Assembly (NCBI RefSeq): GCF_903853455.1
Contig: NZ_CAINTR010000186.1
Span: forward strand, 26,953 to 90,952
Length of the DNA stretch: 64,000 nt
Direction: 5' to 3'
DNA from: an uncultured Magnetospirillum sp.
GTDB lineage: Bacteria; Pseudomonadota; Alphaproteobacteria; Rhodospirillales; Magnetospirillaceae
The stretch's first letter is position 1; every line of letters starts with the position of its first letter. Of this stretch, positions 32,001 to 42,040 are shown piece after piece. A program made the position numbers and the translations under genes. Under the pieces are notes generated by a model. It worked only from the letters and a program-made list of their open reading frames with translations. It made no database searches and was not told the DNA's origin.

Positions 32001-33144
32001 CAACCTCGTCGCCAACGCCATCAAGTTCACCGAACAGGGATCGGTTACCGTGGATATCGCCGTCGCCACGGTGGACGGCGAGGACCGGCTGTCGCTCAAG
32101 GTCGCCGACACCGGCATCGGTGTCGCGCCGGAGATGCGTGACGCGATCTTCGGGGATTTCGTGCAGGCCGATGATTCCATCACCCGGAGATTTGGCGGTG
32201 CCGGGCTGGGCCTTGCCATTTCCCGACGCATGGCCGCTCAGATGGGGGGAGCCCTGACCGTGGACGACACCACGGTGGACGCCGGCAGCACCTTCCTCCT
32301 CGACATTCCGGTCGAGGCGGGAACCGCCGTCGCCGCCCCCGTGATCGAAGCGCCCGGCCCGAGCGGCCCGAGCCTGCGGGTGCTGGTGGTGGACGACGAC
32401 GCGATCAACCGGCAGGTGGCCGAGCGCCTGCTGACCAGCCTGGGCCACCGCTCCGACGCGGTCGCGGGCGGGGCGGTGGCGCTGGCGGCTTTGGCCGTCG
32501 CCGACTTCGACGTGATCCTGATGGATTTGCGCATGCCCGGCATGGACGGCATGGAAGCCGCCCGGCGGATTCGGCTCTGGGAAGAGGGCCGGCGGACCAA
32601 GGTTCGAATCGTCGCCATGACCGCGGATCTCACCGACCAGATCTGGGAGCAATGCGAGGCGGCGGGCATGGAAAGCGGGGTGCCCAAGCCGGTGCAACTT
32701 GAAGACCTGCGCAAGGCCCTTGGCGCGACCGAGGACCCGAATCTCCCGGCCTTCCTGCGGAAAGGCCTGCTGGATGTGGAATTCCTGACCATGCAATTGG
32801 ACATTCTCGGCCCGGAGGAGATGATCCGGTTGGGGCGCCTGTTCCAAAGGACCGCGCGCCAGATCATCCGATCCATGGACGCCGCGGTCAAAGCCGGCGA
32901 CCGGGCGGCCGTCAAGGCCCAGGCCCACCAGTTGCGCAGCGCCGCCGGCTCCCTCTGCCTGCTGGATGTGACGAGCAAGGCGGCGCGGCTTCAGGCCGAG
33001 GCTCCCCTGGCGGAGTTGCCCCAGCTTCAGGCCCAGGTCGCGCTTTTGCGGGAGGCTTGCCGGACCGGATTGAAGGCCCTGGGCAGCATGTCGCGGACGA
33101 TCACCTCCGGTCACAGCGGGTCGATGGCGACCCCGAACCTGTAG
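29080..33144 (+). CDS. Giant hybrid sensor kinase (beta-propeller, Y_Y_Y, HisKA, receiver, Hpt)
   Basis: 1354 aa from the GTG at 29080 (GGAGAGAGG before it, followed at once by a signal peptide, LLFLLAACLATGAAFA). Periplasmic part: two beta-propellers of Reg_prop repeats (about 40-665; e.g. DGKGFIWAATPGGVARWDG, DRSGLVWVSSLHGIHRH) and a Y_Y_Y domain (about 700-775). One membrane helix (about 785-803), coiled coil, HisKA with His 862 in GHEIRTPLNG, HATPase_c with DTGIGV and GGAGLGLAISRRM, a receiver with Asp 1149 in LMDLRMPGMDG and an Hpt domain with His 1283 in AQAHQLRSAAG. It is an unorthodox phosphorelay kinase with the input style of polysaccharide-sensing kinases. Ends convergent with the TorR-like regulator. 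Confidence 0.92.
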   Translation: MRGVLLFLLAACLATGAAFAEEGGPAASGWIDAEPNAWDSVVPPVFSHLTPADGLPYPVALGLAQDGKGFIWAATPGGVARWDGYQMTVFRHDDKDANSLPENIVTAALTDEQGRLWLSTASGVVVRYDEAIQGFVAYRDRGSSFGRPRGMAGDGKGGIWIASQLGLARLDVAAQSWRHEAGIPAGEAGSVMIDRSGRVWAGTVAGLMRRPGDDRPFEPVATPAEMEGDMVSALFEDGGGTIWFGTRRGRVGRIKADGDRATLEPSLPPSGHRVTAFAELRPGMLWIGEYGGGIRELRGGSGAVRRFSHDPADSNSLGDNSVTGFLIDRSGLVWVSSLHGIHRHIPSNQRIMTVIPHGPDGLLGPDVRSVAATADGKVWLGFRAEGLALMDPMANVIKTVPPGRRLTDLPEGTIQAIADTADGDLWAAQLDGLFQVDTATGRTVPYVPLAGANILALRHDGADLWAGGSMGLARIPLDGARPRFYRSDRENPESLSDNSVQAVFRDHAQRLWLGTQRGLNLLVDPEAGRFRRIFSDPDDPGGLPSDIVNSIAEDQSGRLWLATANGIAVFDPRQTGKPRFIRLGTAQGLPSATILSVVKDVDGRIIAGTGGGLSVIDPETLAVRTFGPAEGLHVGTFWAGAATRMSDGTVILGGFGGMAVVRPAVLPRWDYRPPVVVTEIQVGSRTIPLPEELLVHPEDGGFQVDFSALDFSAPERNRYAYRLEGNDGDWIATDAHHRTARYTNLPPGRYRLEIRGSNSVGDWSDRTLTLPVRVLPDWYQTAWFRLLTALVVIAALVGIAQARKAYYLRRERELTRQVAAMTAEAEAAKQRALAGEEDARQAKEAAEAADQMKSRFLAVIGHEIRTPLNGLLGMLQVLDPRALEKGPRELLATAKEAGETLRHLVESVFEYGREGAWNTKVTPHDVDLRRLATATLELMRPQAEAKGLPLTLKLEPEGPVWIRCDHAKLSRILINLVANAIKFTEQGSVTVDIAVATVDGEDRLSLKVADTGIGVAPEMRDAIFGDFVQADDSITRRFGGAGLGLAISRRMAAQMGGALTVDDTTVDAGSTFLLDIPVEAGTAVAAPVIEAPGPSGPSLRVLVVDDDAINRQVAERLLTSLGHRSDAVAGGAVALAALAVADFDVILMDLRMPGMDGMEAARRIRLWEEGRRTKVRIVAMTADLTDQIWEQCEAAGMESGVPKPVQLEDLRKALGATEDPNLPAFLRKGLLDVEFLTMQLDILGPEEMIRLGRLFQRTARQIIRSMDAAVKAGDRAAVKAQAHQLRSAAGSLCLLDVTSKAARLQAEAPLAELPQLQAQVALLREACRTGLKALGSMSRTITSGHSGSMATPNL

Positions 33145-33866
33145 CCGACGCCGGTGACGGTGACGATCATGGCGCCGCCGTTGTCCAGCGGGTTCAATTT
33201 CCGGCGCAGACGGGCGACCAGCGAGTCCACCGTCCGCGTGTCGCCTTCCCCCGAGCGGCTGCTCACCACCTCGGCCAGATAGTCCCGGTACAGGGGACGC
33301 CCATCCGCCTCCACCAGGGCCGCCAGCAGGTCGAATTCGCCACGGGTCAGATGGATCGGCTCCCCGGTCTTGGAAGCCAGCTCGCGGCGGGTCAGATCCA
33401 GGACGAGGGTGCCGAAGGTGATCACGGTCCGGCGGGAGCCGGGCGCCCGGTCCAGTTTCCGGCGCCGCAGCAACGCCCGCGCCCGCGCCATCAACTCCCG
33501 GAGGTTGATGGGCTTGGTGACGTAGTCGTCGCCCGCCGTCTCCAACCCGACGACACGGTCGATCTCGCTGTCCTGCTGGGTCACGAAGATGATGCCCACC
33601 GGGCTGCCGGCCCGGATTTCCTGGGCCAGCACGATTCCGTTGGCGTCGGGCAGATGGATGTCCACGAAGATGAGATCGACCGCGCCACGCCGGAGGATGG
33701 CGCGGCACTCCGCCGCCGAGGCGGCTTCCTGGACGTCGAACCCTTCGTTGGAGAAATACCGCACGATCATCGATCGCGTCACCGGATCGTCATCCAGCAC
33801 CACGAGAGTCGGGCGAAGGTCCCGGCTGGCCGCCCCGGTGGCCGACCGGCTTTCATGCTCTCCCAT
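33111..33866 (-). CDS. OmpR/TorR-family response regulator
   Basis: 251 aa from the ATG at 33866 (GGAGGGAGAATG); the frame can start 10 codons earlier. Receiver about 18-135: VVLDDDPVTR acidic pocket, Asp in IFVDIHLPDANG, Thr in IIFVTQQDS, Lys in YVTKPINLREL. DNA-binding domain about 150-248: LTRGEFDLLAALVE, VDSLVARLRRKL, VTGVGYRFGV. The receiver style is that of TorR, which receives phosphate from the Hpt of an unorthodox kinase. The gene overlaps the 3' end of the giant kinase gene by 34 bp on the other strand. Confidence 0.9.
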   Translation of the reverse strand: MGEHESRSATGAASRDLRPTLVVLDDDPVTRSMIVRYFSNEGFDVQEAASAAECRAILRRGAVDLIFVDIHLPDANGIVLAQEIRAGSPVGIIFVTQQDSEIDRVVGLETAGDDYVTKPINLRELMARARALLRRRKLDRAPGSRRTVITFGTLVLDLTRRELASKTGEPIHLTRGEFDLLAALVEADGRPLYRDYLAEVVSSRSGEGDTRTVDSLVARLRRKLNPLDNGGAMIVTVTGVGYRFGVAIDPL

Positions 33867-33975
33867 TCTCCCTCCTTTCCCGTCTGGCCCCGGCACTATA
33901 TCAGTCCCATGACATGCTGACTAATGCCGTTGGTCTTGGCCACGCCCCCCAAAGGCGGGGACGTCCATCGTACCC

Positions 33976-34016
33976 GAAAAGAGAAACCCCAGGGAATCCA
34001 TGGATTCCCTGGGGTT
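33976..34016 (-). terminator. Terminator of glnA
   Basis: A perfect 32-bp palindrome (33985-34016, arms AACCCCAGGGAATCCA) is followed on the minus strand by TCTCTTTT. It is 58 bp past the glnA stop. Confidence 0.88.
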
Positions 34017-34074
34017 GGATCGTCACGCGAAAGACTGCCGTATTCCGCCACGAGGGCCGAATACGGCGTTCTTA

Positions 34075-35487
34075 TTACACGCTGTAATACATCTGGAACT
34101 CGACCGGATGCGGGGTGTGCTCGAAACGGTAGACTTCCTCGTACTTGAGCTCGATGTAGCTCTCGATGAATTCCTTCGAGAACACGTCGCCCTTGCACAG
34201 GAAGTCGCTGTTGGCGCGCAGGGCCTCGAGGGCCTCACGCAGGCTGCCGCAGACGGTCGGAACCAGGGCGAGCTCTTCCGGGGGAAGGTCGTACAGGTTC
34301 TTGTCCATGGGATCGCCGGGGTGGATCTTGTTGGCGATACCGTCGAGGCCGGCCATCAGCATGGCCGAGAAGGCCAGGTAGGGGTTCGCGCCCGGGTCGG
34401 GGAAGCGGACCTCGACGCGCTTGCCCTTCGGCGAGGCCGAGTAGGGGATACGGCAGGAGGCGGAACGGTTGCGGGCCGAGTAGGCCAGCAGGACCGGAGC
34501 CTCGAAGCCGGGGATCAGGCGCTTGTAGCTGTTGGTCAGCGGGTTGGTGAAGGCGTTGATCGCCTTGGCGTGCTTGATGATGCCGCCGATGTAGTACAGA
34601 GCGGTGTCGCTGAGGTCGGCGTAGCCCGAACCGGCGAACAGGGGCTTGCCGGCCTTCCAGATGGACTGGTGGACATGCATGCCCGAGCCGTTGTCGCCAT
34701 AGATCGGCTTCGGCATGAAGGTCGCGCTCTTGCCGTAGGAGGCGGCGACGTTGTGGACCACGTACTTGTAGATCTGGATCCAGTCGGCGGCCTGCACCAG
34801 GCTGCCGAACTTCATGCCCAGCTCGTGCTGCGACGAGGCCACTTCGTGGTGATGCTTCTCGATGGGCAGGCCCATCTCGCCCATGACGGTCAGCATCTCG
34901 GCGCGCAGGTCGACCGAGGCATCCACCGGCGGAACCGGGAAGTAGCCGCCCTTGACGCCCGGACGGTGACCCAGGTTGCCCTCGGCGAAGTCCTTGCCCG
35001 ACGACTCGACGCCGTCCTCGGAGTTGAGCTCGTAGTAGCCCTTGTTCATGCCGACGGAGAACTTGACGTCGTCGAACACGAAGAACTCGGCCTCGGGGCC
35101 GAAATAGGTGGCGTCGCCCACGCCCGACGACTTGACGAACGCCTCGGCGCGCTTGGCGATGGAGCGCGGGTCGCGGTCGTAGAGCTGGCCGGTGGAGGGC
35201 TCGACGATATCACAGTTGATGATCAGCTGCGGCTGGGCGGCGAACGGGTCCATGACCGCCGACGAATTGTCGGGCTTCAGGATCATGTCGGACTCGTTGA
35301 TGCTCTTCCAGCCGGCGATCGACGAACCGTCGAACATGATGCCTTCATTGAGCATCTCGGCGTCCACGGTGGACACGTGCTGAGCGGTGTGCTGCCACTT
35401 GCCCCGGGGGTCGGTGAAACGGAAATCGACGTACTTGACGTCGTTTTCCTTGATCATTTCGAGGACCTTCTTGACATCGTCAGACAT
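34075..35487 (-). CDS. glnA: Glutamine synthetase type I
   Basis: 470 aa from the ATG at 35487 (AGGA upstream; a GTG two codons before is also in frame). Makes glutamine from glutamate, ammonium and ATP. Motifs: [15 protein letters not shown] start, [67 protein letters not shown] (in parts), and the adenylylation site Tyr in [10 protein letters not shown], showing GlnE control. Downstream of glnB in one operon, as in Rhodospirillum and Azospirillum. Confidence 0.97.
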   Translation of the reverse strand: MSDDVKKVLEMIKENDVKYVDFRFTDPRGKWQHTAQHVSTVDAEMLNEGIMFDGSSIAGWKSINESDMILKPDNSSAVMDPFAAQPQLIINCDIVEPSTGQLYDRDPRSIAKRAEAFVKSSGVGDATYFGPEAEFFVFDDVKFSVGMNKGYYELNSEDGVESSGKDFAEGNLGHRPGVKGGYFPVPPVDASVDLRAEMLTVMGEMGLPIEKHHHEVASSQHELGMKFGSLVQAADWIQIYKYVVHNVAASYGKSATFMPKPIYGDNGSGMHVHQSIWKAGKPLFAGSGYADLSDTALYYIGGIIKHAKAINAFTNPLTNSYKRLIPGFEAPVLLAYSARNRSASCRIPYSASPKGKRVEVRFPDPGANPYLAFSAMLMAGLDGIANKIHPGDPMDKNLYDLPPEELALVPTVCGSLREALEALRANSDFLCKGDVFSKEFIESYIELKYEEVYRFEHTPHPVEFQMYYSV

Positions 35488-35559
35488 GGTCACATTCCTG
35501 ATAGTTGTGAGTGTGATGAAACGGTTCGAGGTCGGCCACCCCCTGGATGGCCTCGACCT

Positions 35560-35952
<393 letters not shown>

Positions 35953-35954
35953 TT

Positions 35955-35970
35955 AGCACGGCTCGTGCCA
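35955..35970 (-). promoter_or_regulatory. Sigma-54-type promoter of glnB-glnA
   Basis: On the minus strand TGGCAC-GAGCC-GTGCT has the -24 element perfect and the -12 element with one change (GTGC for TTGC); GG to GC spacing is 10 bp. It lies 57 bp before the glnB ATG. Control by NtrC is expected from relatives, but no clear NtrC site was seen. The rest of the gap to the EF-G-like gene (35971-36246) shows no gene. Confidence 0.7.
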
Positions 35971-36246
35971 GTTCTGCCACCCGGAAAACACCAAAAATCC
36001 AACGATACCAATGTTGGGCCTGCCGTATTTTCGGGCATTTCCGCCTAATTCTTGGGCATGGCGGCGCCGCGAGGCAGGGCTGGAATGCTCGCCCCCCTCT
36101 CCGATTGCCACCATTTCCTGTTGCCACCAGGGGATTCACCTGGAACCATGGGTTCCGCGCGATGCGAGGGGTGCGGCCCGGAGTCATCCGGGCTGGCATC
36201 GCCCAGGGTGGGGCATGGCGCCAACTGAAGAATGTCCGGAGGGTCC

Positions 36247-38274
36247 ATGACCGCGAAGTCTCCTTCCCTGCCACGCGCCTGCGCCATCGTCGGCCCGTTC
36301 GCCAGCGGTAAAACCAGCCTGCTCGAAGCCATGCTGCTCGCCTGCGGCGCCATCGGCCGCCAGGGCAAGATCAAGGACGGTTCCACCGTCGGCGATGCCA
36401 GTCCCGAGGCCCGCGCCCGCTTCATGAGCGTCGAGCCCAACATCGCCTCGGCCGAATATCTGGGCGAGCGCTGGAGCTTCATCGACTGCCCCGGCTCGGT
36501 GGAATTCCAGCAAGACAGCTACAACGCCCTGATGGCGGTGGACGCCGCCCTGGTGGTGTGCGAGCCCGACCCGGCCCGCGCCGTGATGGTGGCGCCGGTG
36601 CTGAAGTTCCTGGACGAGCGCAAGATCCCCCACATCTTGTTCATCAACAAGATCGACGCCGCGGGCACGCGCCTGCGCGAAACCCTGGAAGCCTTGCAGG
36701 CGGTGTCGGACCGGCCGCTGATCATGCGCGAGATTCCCATCCGCGAGGGCGATTCCGTCACCGGCTACATCGACCTGGTCAGCGAGCGGGCCTACAAGTA
36801 CCGCCCGGGCCAGACCTCGCAGATGATCAAGATCCCCGAGGCGCTGAAGACCGAGGAGGCCAAGGCGCGTCAGGAGTTGCTGGAACATCTGGCCGATTTC
36901 GACGACCACCTGATGGAAGAACTGCTGGAAGACATCCAGCCCCCTACCGACGAGGTCTACCAGGACCTGGGCAAGGACCTCACCGACGACCTGATCGTGC
37001 CGGTGTTCTTCGGCTCGGCCGAGAATGACGGCGGCATCCACCGCCTGCTCAAGGCGTTGCGCCACGACGTGCCCGATCCCACCATCTCGGCGCGGCGGCT
37101 CGGCATCGCCGCCGAGGGCGGGCCGCTGGCCCAGGTGTTCAAGACCGTGCACGCCGCCCATACCGGCAAGATGAGCTTCGTGCGGGTCTGGCGCGGCGAG
37201 TTCGCCGACAACCAGGTGGTGGACGGCTCGCGCATCGGCGGCCTCTACGCCCTGACCGGCGGCACCTCCACCAAGACGGCCAAGGCCGGCCCCGGCGACC
37301 TGGTGGCGTTCGGCCGCCTCGACCCCGTCGCCACCGGCGCCGTGCTGGGCTCCGAGGAGCCCGGCCTGGCCCCCTGGCCGGAACCGCTCAAGCCGCTGTT
37401 CGCCTTCGCCGTGGCGGCGGAGAAGAAGGGCGACGACGTCAAACTGACCGGCGCGCTGGCCAAGCTGTCGGAGGAAGATCCGTCGCTGTCGCTGGAACAC
37501 GGCGAGTTCGGCGAGTTGGTGCTGCGCGGCCAGGGCGAGATCCACCTCCAGGTGGCCATCGACCGGCTGAAAAGCCGCTTCAACATGCAGGTGAACACCC
37601 GCAAGCCCACCGTCCCCTACAAGGAGACCATCCGCAAACCGGTCTCGGTGCATGGCCGCCACAAGAAGCAGTCGGGCGGCCACGGCCAGTTCGGCGACGT
37701 CCATCTGGAGATCGCGCCACTGCCGCGCGGCCAGGGTTTCCACTTCGTCGACAAAATCGTCGGCGGCGTGGTGCCGCGCCAGTACATCCCCTCGGTGGAA
37801 CACGGCGTCGCCGAGTTCCTGCACCAGGGGCCGTTCGGCTTCCCGGTGGTGGATCTGTCGGTGGCCCTGACCAGCGGCAGCTTCCACGCGGTGGACAGTT
37901 CCGACATGGCGTTCAAGACGGCGGCGCGCATCGCCATGACCGAGGGCATGCCCCAATGCGATCCCGTCCTGCTGGAGCCGATCCTGCTGGTGGAAATCTC
38001 GGTGCCCAACGACTTCACCGCCAAGGCCCAGCGCATCGTGTCGGGCCGGCGCGGCCAGATCCTCGGCTTCGACGCCAAGGACGGCTGGCAGGGCTGGGAC
38101 ACGGTCGCCGCCTACCTGCCCCAGGCGGAGATGGACGACCTCATCGTCGAACTGCGCTCGCTCACCATGGGGGTCGGCACCTTTTCATGGAACTTCGACC
38201 ATCTGCAAGAGCTCGTCGGTCGCGTCGCCGACAAGGTGGTGGAGCTCCGCAAGGAAGCACTCGCCAATAATTGA
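36247..38274 (+). CDS. Elongation factor G-like GTPase
   Basis: 675 aa from the ATG at 36247 (GGAGGG upstream). EF-G domain order is kept (G, II, III, IV, V), but the GTPase motifs differ: G1 is [11 protein letters not shown]3 is DCPGSVEF where normal EF-G has DTPGH, so the catalytic His is replaced by Ser; G4 NKIDA is present. Domain IV/V stretches [33 protein letters not shown] (shortened) and RGQILGFD are recognisable. It belongs to the EF-G-like group found in addition to true FusA; its job in translation is unclear. Single gene with its own terminator. Confidence 0.88.
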   Translation: MTAKSPSLPRACAIVGPFASGKTSLLEAMLLACGAIGRQGKIKDGSTVGDASPEARARFMSVEPNIASAEYLGERWSFIDCPGSVEFQQDSYNALMAVDAALVVCEPDPARAVMVAPVLKFLDERKIPHILFINKIDAAGTRLRETLEALQAVSDRPLIMREIPIREGDSVTGYIDLVSERAYKYRPGQTSQMIKIPEALKTEEAKARQELLEHLADFDDHLMEELLEDIQPPTDEVYQDLGKDLTDDLIVPVFFGSAENDGGIHRLLKALRHDVPDPTISARRLGIAAEGGPLAQVFKTVHAAHTGKMSFVRVWRGEFADNQVVDGSRIGGLYALTGGTSTKTAKAGPGDLVAFGRLDPVATGAVLGSEEPGLAPWPEPLKPLFAFAVAAEKKGDDVKLTGALAKLSEEDPSLSLEHGEFGELVLRGQGEIHLQVAIDRLKSRFNMQVNTRKPTVPYKETIRKPVSVHGRHKKQSGGHGQFGDVHLEIAPLPRGQGFHFVDKIVGGVVPRQYIPSVEHGVAEFLHQGPFGFPVVDLSVALTSGSFHAVDSSDMAFKTAARIAMTEGMPQCDPVLLEPILLVEISVPNDFTAKAQRIVSGRRGQILGFDAKDGWQGWDTVAAYLPQAEMDDLIVELRSLTMGVGTFSWNFDHLQELVGRVADKVVELRKEALANN

Positions 38275-38296
38275 ACGCATCGCGACCGTACGGCAA

Positions 38297-38330
38297 ATAA
38301 AGGGCGTGTCCGCCGGGGCACGCCCTTTAT
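38297..38330 (+). terminator. Terminator of the EF-G-like gene
   Basis: A 12-bp stem ATAAAGGGCGTG / CACGCCCTTTAT with a 10-nt loop, ending in T-rich sequence, 22 bp after the stop. Confidence 0.85.
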
Positions 38331-38539
38331 TCTATCTCTTTGGCACCATTCCAAAGATGCAGGAGTTCCTCTTAAACACTGCGCTTTTCACAGCCAACAA
38401 TACCATTGCTCGTGGGGATCGGCCGCATCACTATGCCATTTTGCCTATGAAAACACATTTAACTCATATACATTTACCGACCCGCCAGACATTCAATCGG
38501 AGAGATCCGAGACGGCGGACAAGAAGGAGCCCCCTCGCC

Positions 38540-40225
38540 ATGTTCGCCAATCTGCGCATCGCCACCCGCCTGTTCGGCCTGACCGCCTTGATGGTGGTTC
38601 TGGTCACCGTCATCGCCATCCTCGGCATCGCCGGAATGAGCCGGATCGAAGCGCGCATGACGTCCATGTACGAGGGCGGCATCGTCAGTCTGGGGCAATT
38701 GTCCACCGTGCTGGATTCGCTGCAACGCATCCGCACCAACATGATCGCGGCGGTGGGCGCCAAAACCGAGGATAAGCGGGCCGAGCTCCTGTCCAAGGTA
38801 ACCGTGTACGACGCCACCATCGACAAGGAATGGACCGCCTTCACCGGCTCCGCCCTCGATCCGGCGGAGAGGGTGCTGGCGGATCGCTTCACCGGTGAAC
38901 TGGCCAACTACCGCGCCGTCCGCGCCCAGGTCCGCGAAGCCCTGCAGGCCGACGGCACCGACGCGGCGCGAACCGTCATGGAAGCCAATGGCGGCAAGAT
39001 TTTCGCCATGGTGACCGACACGGCGCGGGAACTTGTCGCCTTGCAGGTCAAGGGCGGGACCGAGGACCACGAGGCCGCCGAAGCCACCTACGACAGCACC
39101 CGCAACTTCACCGTGGCCTTGACCGTCTTCGGCCTGGTCGGCGCCGTGACCATCACCCTGCTGACCATCCGCTCGATCACCGGACCGGTGGCGGAGTCCA
39201 TCCGGGTGATGGGACGCCTCGCCCAGAATGACATCACGGTCGAGGTCACCGGCCAGGATCGCCGGGACGAGATCGGCGACATCGCCCGCTCGGTGCAGGT
39301 GTTCAAGCAGAATGCCATCGACAAGGCCCGCATGGAGGAGGAAGCCGCCGCCACGGCGCGGCGGAACGCCACCGAGCATCGCGCCGAAATGAACCGCTTG
39401 GCCGGTGAGTTCGAGACCAGCATCGGCGACGTGGTCAACGGCGTGGCCGGGGCCTCCACCGAGATGGAGCAGACCGCCCAGACCATGTCCTCGCTGGCGG
39501 CGCAGGTGGCGGCGCAGGCCAACGCCGTCGCCGCCGCCTCGGAACAGGCCGCCGCCAATGTGGAGACCGTCGCCGCCGCCTCCGAGGAATTGTCCAGTTC
39601 GGTCTCCGAGATCGGGCGTCAGGTCAGTGAATCGGCGCGGGTGTCGCGCAACGCGGTGGAGGAGGCCGCCCAGACCGACACCATCGTGCGCGGTCTGGCC
39701 GAAGCGGCGGGGCGCATCGGCGAGGTGATTAAACTCATCAACGATATCGCCGCCCAGACCAATCTGCTGGCGCTCAACGCCACCATCGAGGCGGCAAGAG
39801 CGGGTGACGCAGGAAAAGGCTTCGCCGTGGTGGCGGGCGAGGTCAAGAACCTGGCCAACCAGACCGCGCGCGCCACCGACGAGATCGCCCAGCAGATCAA
39901 CGCGGTTCAGACCGAAACCGGCCGGGCGGTGGCGGCCATCCGCAATGTCAGCGCCACCATCGGCCGCATCGACGAGATTTCGGCCGCCATCGCCTCGGCG
40001 GTGGAAGAGCAGGCCGCCGCCACCCAGGAAATCGCCCGCAACGTGGAAGAGGCGGCGCGCGGCACCCAGGAAGTGTCCAGCAACATCGCCGGCGTCACCC
40101 AGGCCGCCGGCGAAACCGGCTCGGCCTCGGCCTCGGTGCTGGCCGCCGCCCGCAAACTGTCGGCGGAATCGGGCACGCTGCACCAGTCGGTCGGCGACTT
40201 CGTCGCCAAGGTCCGCGCCGGGTAA
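38540..40225 (+). CDS. Membrane methyl-accepting chemotaxis protein
   Basis: 561 aa from the ATG at 38540 (AAGGAG 10 nt before). Two membrane segments (about 13-36 and 192-212) flank a periplasmic four-helix-bundle sensor domain of about 150 residues; HAMP about 213-266, then the signalling coiled coil with hairpin tip [20 protein letters not shown]. It has [23 protein letters not shown] in HAMP (shortened). The ligand is unknown. The upstream 200 bp are AT-richer than the neighbourhood and probably hold its promoter. Converges on the cyclase gene with a 3-bp gap. Confidence 0.9.
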   Translation: MFANLRIATRLFGLTALMVVLVTVIAILGIAGMSRIEARMTSMYEGGIVSLGQLSTVLDSLQRIRTNMIAAVGAKTEDKRAELLSKVTVYDATIDKEWTAFTGSALDPAERVLADRFTGELANYRAVRAQVREALQADGTDAARTVMEANGGKIFAMVTDTARELVALQVKGGTEDHEAAEATYDSTRNFTVALTVFGLVGAVTITLLTIRSITGPVAESIRVMGRLAQNDITVEVTGQDRRDEIGDIARSVQVFKQNAIDKARMEEEAAATARRNATEHRAEMNRLAGEFETSIGDVVNGVAGASTEMEQTAQTMSSLAAQVAAQANAVAAASEQAAANVETVAAASEELSSSVSEIGRQVSESARVSRNAVEEAAQTDTIVRGLAEAAGRIGEVIKLINDIAAQTNLLALNATIEAARAGDAGKGFAVVAGEVKNLANQTARATDEIAQQINAVQTETGRAVAAIRNVSATIGRIDEISAAIASAVEEQAAATQEIARNVEEAARGTQEVSSNIAGVTQAAGETGSASASVLAAARKLSAESGTLHQSVGDFVAKVRAG

Positions 40226-40228
40226 GAG

Positions 40229-41881
40229 TCATCCCGGCACCCGGTCGAGGGCGTAGAACCACACCGGCTCGGTCCGGCCCTTGACCGCCTCCTGGTGCAG
40301 CGCCGCATCGGGCAGGACGAGACCGGCGGCATCGGCGGCGGCACGCGACAGCACCAAAAGGCAGCCATGGTCCTTGGTCAGCCCTTCCAGCCGGGCGGTG
40401 ATGTTCACCGTGTCGCCGATGGCGCTGACGATCTTCGAGCCCGGCGGCCCCATGGATCCGACGATGGCCTCGCCGAAATGGATGCCGATCCCCATGCGCA
40501 ACGGCGTCGTCAGTTCCAGCGCCAGATCATGGTTGAGCCGCTCCATCCGGGCGGTCATCTCGCGCGCCCCGGCCAGGGCGTCGGCCACCGCTCCGGCGGG
40601 GTCGTCGCCATCGAGGCCGTAAAGCGCCATCAGCCCGTCGCCGGTGAAGTTGGAATAGTGGCCGCCGGTGGCCAGCAGCGCCGCCGTCATCTGCTGGAAA
40701 AAGCGGTGCAGGATGAACATCACGTCATAAGGCAGCTTGGCCTCGCCCAGGGTGGTCGAGCCGCGCAGATCGACGAACACCACCACCACCTGACGCTCGC
40801 GGCCATCCATGCCGCCATGAAGGTTGCCGTCGGCGGCCCTGGCGTCGGCCGGCAGCAGCGGCAGGATGGCGACGTCGGCGACGGGGCGGAGCTGACAGGC
40901 CAGACGCACACCCGCCGGCGCCTGGATGCGGGCCAGCGCCTCCGCTTCGGCCGGGCCCGGCGGCGGCAGAGTCTCACTTCCGGCCATGATGCGAACCCGG
41001 CAGGTGGTGCAACGGGCCCGGCCGCCGCAGACCGAGGCATGGAGAATGCCGTGGTCGCGCAAGGTCTCCAGGATGGTGGCGCCGGGCATCATGCGCAGCA
41101 TCCGTCCGCTGGAATGGGTCAGCAGCGGCCGGCCCGACCGCGTCCATCGCCGGGTCTGACGGGCCGCGAAGGGCAATCCGATCAAGCCGGCGTGCAGGGC
41201 GATGCCGAGCAGCATCAGCCGGGTCACCTCGGCGGCGGTGGTCGGGCCGAAGCGCGCCTCGGCCAGAACGGCGCGGACCCAGTCGGGATCGGCGGCGGCT
41301 CGCGCCACATGGCTGCCGGCGGCGATCCAGCCCGAGGCGGCGACGGTGGGAATCATCACGGCGACAGCCTGCAGCCAGGACCGCAGCGCCGGATACCACC
41401 GCTTGCCGCTCATGCGCAGGTGCAGCCCGACGCAGGCATGCCCCCAGACCACCAGGATCAGGACGGCCTGAACCGCCCCTTTCCACGGACTCAGAACCCA
41501 CTGCACCAGCAGCACCGAGGGGTAGCCGGGCCTGATCCCCAACACCTCGGCGCCCAGCCGGGTTCCGCTGACATGAACCAGCATCAGGACGGGGATCGAA
41601 AGCCCGAGCCCCAACTGCCACGCCTCGACGGCCGACATGCGCAGGCTGCGCCGCAAATAGATCGACCACAGGGCGTTGCCGTAATGGGTCAGTCCCGCCG
41701 TCAGCAGCAGGGCGGTGCCCACCCTGCCCTCCCATGGGTCCATCAGCACGGCATGGCCGGCCATGGCGGCGTCCAGCGACACCAGGGCCAGGGCGTGATT
41801 GGCCAGATGGCAAACGACGAAGGCGATGACGACCAGCGCGCTGGCGAACCGAAGATTGGCCCGTAATCCTCGCAAGACCAT
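40229..41881 (-). CDS. Membrane-anchored adenylate/guanylate cyclase with 2Fe-2S ferredoxin domain
   Basis: 550 aa from the ATG at 41881 (GGAG 6 nt before). In order: an N-terminal multi-helix membrane domain resembling cytochrome-b/fumarate-reductase membrane anchors (about 1-250, with His in FVVCHLANHALALV and VLVHVSGTRLG that could bind haem), a plant-type 2Fe-2S ferredoxin domain (about 265-350, ligands in SVCGGRARCTTCRV and RLACQLRPV), and a class III cyclase domain (about 365-545; VVVFVDLRGST, NFTGDGLMALYG, GDTVNITARLEG). It probably makes cAMP in response to membrane redox state. Redox sensing is inference; the domain order is visible. Confidence 0.88.
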   Translation of the reverse strand: MVLRGLRANLRFASALVVIAFVVCHLANHALALVSLDAAMAGHAVLMDPWEGRVGTALLLTAGLTHYGNALWSIYLRRSLRMSAVEAWQLGLGLSIPVLMLVHVSGTRLGAEVLGIRPGYPSVLLVQWVLSPWKGAVQAVLILVVWGHACVGLHLRMSGKRWYPALRSWLQAVAVMIPTVAASGWIAAGSHVARAAADPDWVRAVLAEARFGPTTAAEVTRLMLLGIALHAGLIGLPFAARQTRRWTRSGRPLLTHSSGRMLRMMPGATILETLRDHGILHASVCGGRARCTTCRVRIMAGSETLPPPGPAEAEALARIQAPAGVRLACQLRPVADVAILPLLPADARAADGNLHGGMDGRERQVVVVFVDLRGSTTLGEAKLPYDVMFILHRFFQQMTAALLATGGHYSNFTGDGLMALYGLDGDDPAGAVADALAGAREMTARMERLNHDLALELTTPLRMGIGIHFGEAIVGSMGPPGSKIVSAIGDTVNITARLEGLTKDHGCLLVLSRAAADAAGLVLPDAALHQEAVKGRTEPVWFYALDRVPG

Positions 41882-42040
41882 TCCACACTCCCGTTTCGCC
41901 GCCATCTTCGGCCTGCCGTCGCGACAACCGCAAGGCCATTGTTTCCCCTCCCATCTTGACGCTGGCCCGCCGCAGGGTATACCTGAGCCCCAGGTATAGA
42001 TGTGAAGCCCCTTGAGCCTCTCCCGGAGTGACGAGCAGCC

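Noticed and set aside
33111..33144. Frameshift between the giant kinase and the TorR-like regulator
   Set aside because: The genes are on opposite strands; the overlap is a normal convergent overlap.
28762..33708. 1648-codon open frame antisense to the giant kinase
   Set aside because: Composition-driven shadow (Gly/Arg/Pro/His rich, no domains) of a clearly coding strand.
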